Shown here piece after piece: positions 5,479 through 8,947 of a DNA stretch of 8,947 nt. The DNA lies in NCBI GenBank assembly GCA_016927965.1, contig JAFGLP010000186.1, positions 1-8,947 on the forward strand. Direction: 5' to 3'. The translations under genes and the position numbers were made by a program. The DNA comes from Dehalococcoidia bacterium (GTDB lineage Bacteria; Chloroflexota; Dehalococcoidia; GIF9; UBA5629). The notes beneath the pieces were generated by a model, which was given only the letters and a program-made list of their open reading frames with translations, searched no databases and was not told the DNA's origin. How positions within the stretch are numbered: the stretch's first letter is position 1; each line of letters opens with the position of its first letter.

Positions 5479-6392
5479 TGCTGTTCGCCGCCTCCTTCCC
5501 TTTTAAAAAATCTGTCTATATCATCAAGTATTCTTTTCTTATCTTCCTCTGTAATAGACTGGTTATTTTCCGGTGCAGCCGCCGTCGCCTGCTTCAACCG
5601 GTCAAGCTGCTCTTTGACTTCCTGCGGCAGTTTCTCATAAAGTCCGTTAAGTTCCTTCTCGCTTTCCTCGGCCAAACGGTTAATAGCGTCCATATTCATC
5701 TCCACACCAAGAACGCAACTCAGCACCTCCAATACTGATTTAGAGCCTTTGGTATAAGGAAAAGGGAATCCCTGCAAGTAGACAGGCACTTCTCCCATCA
5801 GGCATATGGCCTCAATTCCTCGACGCTTTGCCACCCCCATAAGAAGTCCGTTTAATCCAGTAATCGTACCCTGCCCCTCTCTCCCCTCCACCCCAGACAT
5901 CAGTATTGTATTATCATATTTCTCTATCTCCGTAAGCAGGCTTTCGCTGTTGGGAACAGCCCATACCCGTGACCTGGCAGTGTGGTGTAAGGGAGCCACT
6001 GCAGCCCCCGATGTGTATATTCTTCGGCATTTAAATCTCTCAGCAACATCCAGTACCGCATTGGCCATTTCGTAAGCCTTTCTGCCCTCGGCATAGGACT
6101 TTCCACCCTCAGACGGTTGCTCATCGGCAGTAAAAAATATGATGTCCCTCTTATCAGCTCTGTGAAAATAAAACTCACTGGCAGGAAAGCTGAGAGCCTG
6201 CAGCATCCCCTCACGTATCGTAACCTTATTGGGATAGAAATAATCCCAAGGCTCGATATAGGCCATTTGCTCGGCGCATAAATCCCTGCGCATTGCATTA
6301 ACGGCAATTAATCCTACATTGCCTATCCCGGGCCAGCTTGCCACCATCACCGGGTCGGCTAAATCAGGCTGCTTGATATACCTTATTCCCAT
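5475..6392 (-). CDS. PAC2 family protein (proteasome-assembly-chaperone-like, formerly DUF75)
   Basis: This 305-residue soluble protein has the signature segments of the PAC2 family. These are ASWPGIGNVGLIAV near the start (18-31), the conserved EPWDYFYP stretch (47-54), GTITGLNGLLMGVAKRRGIEAI (175-196, given here as the family's central motif), and GEVPVYLQGFPFPYTKGSKS (200-219). A charged helical tail (235-297) follows, with a possible coiled coil around AEESEKELNGLYEKL. Eukaryotic PAC2 pairs with PAC1 to assemble the 20S proteasome alpha ring. Homologues are common in Archaea and some bacteria, where no function is established. The ATG at 6392 has no visible SD; the likely transcription start is only about 15 bases upstream, so the mRNA is nearly leaderless. 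It overlaps the second PAC2 gene by four bases. Confidence 0.88.
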   Translation of the reverse strand: MGIRYIKQPDLADPVMVASWPGIGNVGLIAVNAMRRDLCAEQMAYIEPWDYFYPNKVTIREGMLQALSFPASEFYFHRADKRDIIFFTADEQPSEGGKSYAEGRKAYEMANAVLDVAERFKCRRIYTSGAAVAPLHHTARSRVWAVPNSESLLTEIEKYDNTILMSGVEGREGQGTITGLNGLLMGVAKRRGIEAICLMGEVPVYLQGFPFPYTKGSKSVLEVLSCVLGVEMNMDAINRLAEESEKELNGLYEKLPQEVKEQLDRLKQATAAAPENNQSITEEDKKRILDDIDRFFKREGGGEQH

Positions 6393-6413
6393 AGCGAAAA
6401 CACGAGTGAAATT

Positions 6414-6422
6414 ATTATAGCA
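6414..6422 (-). promoter_or_regulatory. Extended -10 promoter of the PAC2 operon
   Basis: The minus strand reads TGCTATAAT, a perfect extended -10 (TATAAT at 6414-6419). No convincing -35 is seen. Initiation near 6407 gives a leader of about 15 bases before the ATG at 6392, consistent with the missing SD. The box is one arm of an 11-bp inverted repeat shared with the divergent promoter. Confidence 0.65.
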
Positions 6423-6490
6423 TAACGAAGTACCATATCTTCAGTAAATGTTTTTCCCTCAAACCAGTACTAAAGTCTTGTACGTATTAA

Positions 6491-6528
6491 TGCTATAATA
6501 CTTGACATAGTCGCAGTATACATATAAA
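6491..6528 (+). promoter_or_regulatory. Promoter candidates for the sensor gene
   Basis: Two overlapping options are visible on the plus strand. The first is a perfect extended -10 TGCTATAAT (6491-6499), with initiation near 6506 and a leader of about 108 bases. The second is -35 TTGACA (6502-6507) with TATAAA (6523-6528) at a short 15-bp spacing, or TAAATA at 17 bp, with initiation near 6535. The sequence does not decide between them. Confidence 0.5.
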
Positions 6529-6614
6529 TATATAAATGATACTGCTCGAGCCACAATATCAGTTACCGGGGTCTAAAGAGGCAAGTAAGAGGGAAGACCG
6601 AACAAAGATATTTT

Positions 6615-8947
6615 ATGAAAATCCTTATAGTCGACGATAGTCATGACAACCTTTCGCTATTTAAAGTAATTCTGGAAAGAAAGGGATTTAATGTGGAGAC
6701 CGCCCTCAATGGTGAAGAGGCGCTCGCTGTACTGAACACAACATCCATCGATTTAATTTTGTCAGATATACTTATGCCCGTTATGGATGGGTTCCGGCTG
6801 CTGCAGGAATGCAAATCCCACTCTAAGCTCAAGAAAATACCTTTCGTTTTTATCACAGGCGCTTTTCTGGATAAAAAGGATGAAGAACTTGCTTTAAAGA
6901 CCGGCGTCAAAGCTTTCATACGCAAGCCGGTGGAATCCGACAAATTAATTAGTATTGTTAATGATATCCTCACACGATCTAAAGCCTCCAGAAAAGCACC
7001 CAAAACCAGATTAGCAAGATCGGAAATAGATAAAGAGCTCAATATTAGCCTGGTTGAAAAGCTTCAGGCTAGAATGCGTGATCTCGAAGAGGAGATTGCG
7101 GACCGGCAGAAAGCGGAGGGTGCGCTCAAACAGGCAGAGGCTGAATTCCGGTTGCTTTTCGATTCTATGGCCCAGGGGGTTACCTACCAGGATAACGGTG
7201 GCAATATAATATCCGCCAACAGGGCTGCAGAGCAGATACTCGGCCTTCCGCATAGCCAGTTGATCGGCATGAATCTAGCTGATCCCCGCTGGAAGGCCAT
7301 AAATGAGGACGGGAGTGATTTTCCCGGTGATAAGTACCCGACCCTAGTCGCTCTAAATACGGGTCAGACCGTCAAAGACATTGTTATGGGCATTCACAAT
7401 CCAGCAGTTGATATGTACCGCTGGATTAAAATTGATACTATGCCGCAGTTCCGCCCTGGTGAGGACAAACCGTACCTCTTATATACAATCTTCGAAGATA
7501 TTACAGACCAGTTCCTCTCTTTCAAGGCACTGCAGGAGCATGAAGCGCGCCAGCATGCCATCCTGGAAAATACAGACGATGCTATCTTTTCGGTTGACAG
7601 TCATCTGCGCCTGACTGCTGCCAACGAGGCTTCACATAAATATTATAAGTTGATCGCCAGTACTGAACACACATTGGAAATCGGGGACAAGATTATCGAT
7701 TTTACTACATCAGAGTCCAGGGATTTTTGGATAGCAGTATTTAACCGGGCATTAAGAGGAGAGCGGCAGGTATTTGAAAAGCATTATGATACCAGCCAGG
7801 GACCGGTTGACCTGGAGATATCGATAAACCCCATTATTTCGCCTGCACAGGAGATAGCCGGCTTTTCTGTTTTTAGCCGGGACATCACAGACCGCAAACA
7901 TACGGAACAACAATTGAAAGAAAGCGAGCAATACTATCGCACGCTGATCGAGTATGCCATCGAATCAATATATGTAGTCCAAAAAGGCCATATTGTATTT
8001 GCCAGGAGCGGACCTTCTCCGATAACCGGATACACTAGAGAAGAACTGCTAGGTAAAAGCGCAGCAGAATTGCTGCATCCCGACGACTACCATGCTTCAG
8101 CCGCAGATTATGAATCCGAAAGAGCTTCCGGCAGACCATCACATAAAAAATACATTTTCCGGGCTATTCATAAATCCGGCGCCATCAAATGGGTCCAGGC
8201 ACATGTTACAGATATTACTTGGCAGGGCAAACCTGCTGCTTTGACCTTCCAGACGGATATTACAGAGCATATACAACTTGAGGAGGCCATCCGTAAAAGC
8301 AACCGCCTGTACAGAATGCTTTACGAATGTAATGAAACCGTTGTAAAGGCGGCTACTGAACAGCAACTGCTGCAAAATATCTGTAATGTCATAGTAGATA
8401 CAGGCGGATATTTCATGGCCTGGATAGGCTCTGCTGAAAACGACGCGGATAAAACCGTCCAGCCGCTGGTCGGCTACGGACATATAAACGATTATCTTGA
8501 ATCTATTAAAATCACCTGGTCCGATGAAGAGGTGGAGCAGTACCCCACAGGCAAAGCCATACGTTCAGGTTGCACTGTTGTTGTCCAGGACATAACTCAG
8601 GACCCGGATTTCGCTCCCTGGCTTGAACGGGCCAGTCAGGAGGGCTACGCCGCCATAATCGCCCTGCCGCTGAAATCTTACTGGCAAGTCATCGGCGCGC
8701 TTACCGTATATTCATCGACCGCCAATTCCTTTGATCAAGATGAGATTAACCTGCTTGAACAGCTTGCAGCAGATGTTGCCTACGGGATTACTTCCCTTCG
8801 TGAACGCAGGCAGAGAGAGAAAGCGGAAGAATCGCTGAGGGAGAGCGAACAAAGATATCGCAAAGCACTGCAAAGCACTACTGATTTAGTATGGGATTGG
8901 AATATATCCAGCGGGAACCTGGACTGGTATGGAGACATAGACGGCAT
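6615..8947 (+). CDS. Response-regulator-headed multi-PAS/GAF sensor protein, probably a hybrid histidine kinase (partial, runs off the right edge)
   Basis: There are 777 codons without a stop, and the gene continues beyond the window. The receiver domain (1-120) has all key residues: D7/D8 in IVDDS, phospho-acceptor D51 in LILSDILMPVMDG, T81 in FITG and K104 in IRKPV. A coiled-coil linker follows (about 138-175). PAS1 spans about 175-300 (FEDITD end), PAS2 about 310-427 (SRDITDRKHTEQQLKESE) and PAS3 about 440-555 (TGYTREELLGKSAAELLHPDD, QTDITEH). A GAF domain covers about 565-730 (GGYFMAWIG, PTGKAIRSG, ALPLKSYWQVIGALTVYS), and a fourth PAS begins at SEQRYRKALQ (745). No membrane segment or signal peptide is seen, so it is a cytoplasmic sensor. 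A histidine kinase, GGDEF or other output would lie beyond the edge; kinase is most common for this layout. The ATG at 6615 lacks a clear SD; AGAGGG is 21 bases upstream, and no other in-frame start exists back to the stop at 6537. Confidence 0.88.
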   Translation, partial: MKILIVDDSHDNLSLFKVILERKGFNVETALNGEEALAVLNTTSIDLILSDILMPVMDGFRLLQECKSHSKLKKIPFVFITGAFLDKKDEELALKTGVKAFIRKPVESDKLISIVNDILTRSKASRKAPKTRLARSEIDKELNISLVEKLQARMRDLEEEIADRQKAEGALKQAEAEFRLLFDSMAQGVTYQDNGGNIISANRAAEQILGLPHSQLIGMNLADPRWKAINEDGSDFPGDKYPTLVALNTGQTVKDIVMGIHNPAVDMYRWIKIDTMPQFRPGEDKPYLLYTIFEDITDQFLSFKALQEHEARQHAILENTDDAIFSVDSHLRLTAANEASHKYYKLIASTEHTLEIGDKIIDFTTSESRDFWIAVFNRALRGERQVFEKHYDTSQGPVDLEISINPIISPAQEIAGFSVFSRDITDRKHTEQQLKESEQYYRTLIEYAIESIYVVQKGHIVFARSGPSPITGYTREELLGKSAAELLHPDDYHASAADYESERASGRPSHKKYIFRAIHKSGAIKWVQAHVTDITWQGKPAALTFQTDITEHIQLEEAIRKSNRLYRMLYECNETVVKAATEQQLLQNICNVIVDTGGYFMAWIGSAENDADKTVQPLVGYGHINDYLESIKITWSDEEVEQYPTGKAIRSGCTVVVQDITQDPDFAPWLERASQEGYAAIIALPLKSYWQVIGALTVYSSTANSFDQDEINLLEQLAADVAYGITSLRERRQREKAEESLRESEQRYRKALQSTTDLVWDWNISSGNLDWYGDIDG

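Noticed and set aside
6599..6611. A 13-base match (CGAACAAAGATAT) between the DNA just before the sensor ATG and the start of its fourth PAS domain (8846-8858), read in frame as EQRYF before the Met
   Set aside because: It might hint at a duplicated PAS edge, but the match is short and no further similarity extends upstream, so chance is likely. No start codon exists in that upstream frame.

Overview
The window looks like chromosomal sequence of moderate GC from an anaerobic bacterium. Genes with an oxygen-sensitive 4-hydroxybutyryl-CoA dehydratase signature, a crotonase and a 3-hydroxyacyl-CoA dehydrogenase sit beside two PAC2-family proteins and a large multi-PAS sensor. PAC2 proteins are common in Archaea, Actinobacteria and Chloroflexota. 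The promoters are bacterial (TTGACA, TGnTATAAT) and most genes have Shine-Dalgarno sites. A Chloroflexota (Dehalococcoidia-like) origin is my best guess, but it is an inference and not proven here. No mobile element, CRISPR array, tRNA or rRNA was seen.

Layout. All genes from 1 to 6392 are on the minus strand, so they are transcribed right to left; one gene at the right edge is on the plus strand. From right to left: a divergent promoter region (6393-6614) separates the plus-strand sensor gene (6615 to the edge) from a two-gene PAC2 operon (6392-4654). After a 188-bp gap with an extended -10 promoter come an enoyl-CoA hydratase (4465-3695) and a 3-hydroxybutyryl-CoA dehydrogenase (3658-2804), ending in a strong hairpin. 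Next is a well-formed promoter with a 22-bp palindrome over the expected transcription start, driving a 4-hydroxybutyryl-CoA dehydratase-like gene (2550-1054). A gap with a perfect 16-bp inverted repeat leads to a frameshifted MarR-family regulator (864-251). The start of a lipoprotein gene (126 to the left edge) follows.

How the genes may work together. The three enzymes form a chemically continuous route: 4-hydroxybutyryl-CoA to crotonyl-CoA (dehydratase/isomerase), to 3-hydroxybutyryl-CoA (hydratase), to acetoacetyl-CoA (dehydrogenase). The same steps occur in 4-hydroxybutyrate/GABA fermentation and in the 4-hydroxybutyrate half of autotrophic cycles. The dehydratase has its own promoter and probable operator. 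The nearby MarR gene is an obvious candidate regulator, but in this sequence it carries an apparent one-base deletion. The PAC2 pair and the sensor share an intergenic region with mirror-image extended -10 boxes. Their link to the acyl-CoA genes is only positional.
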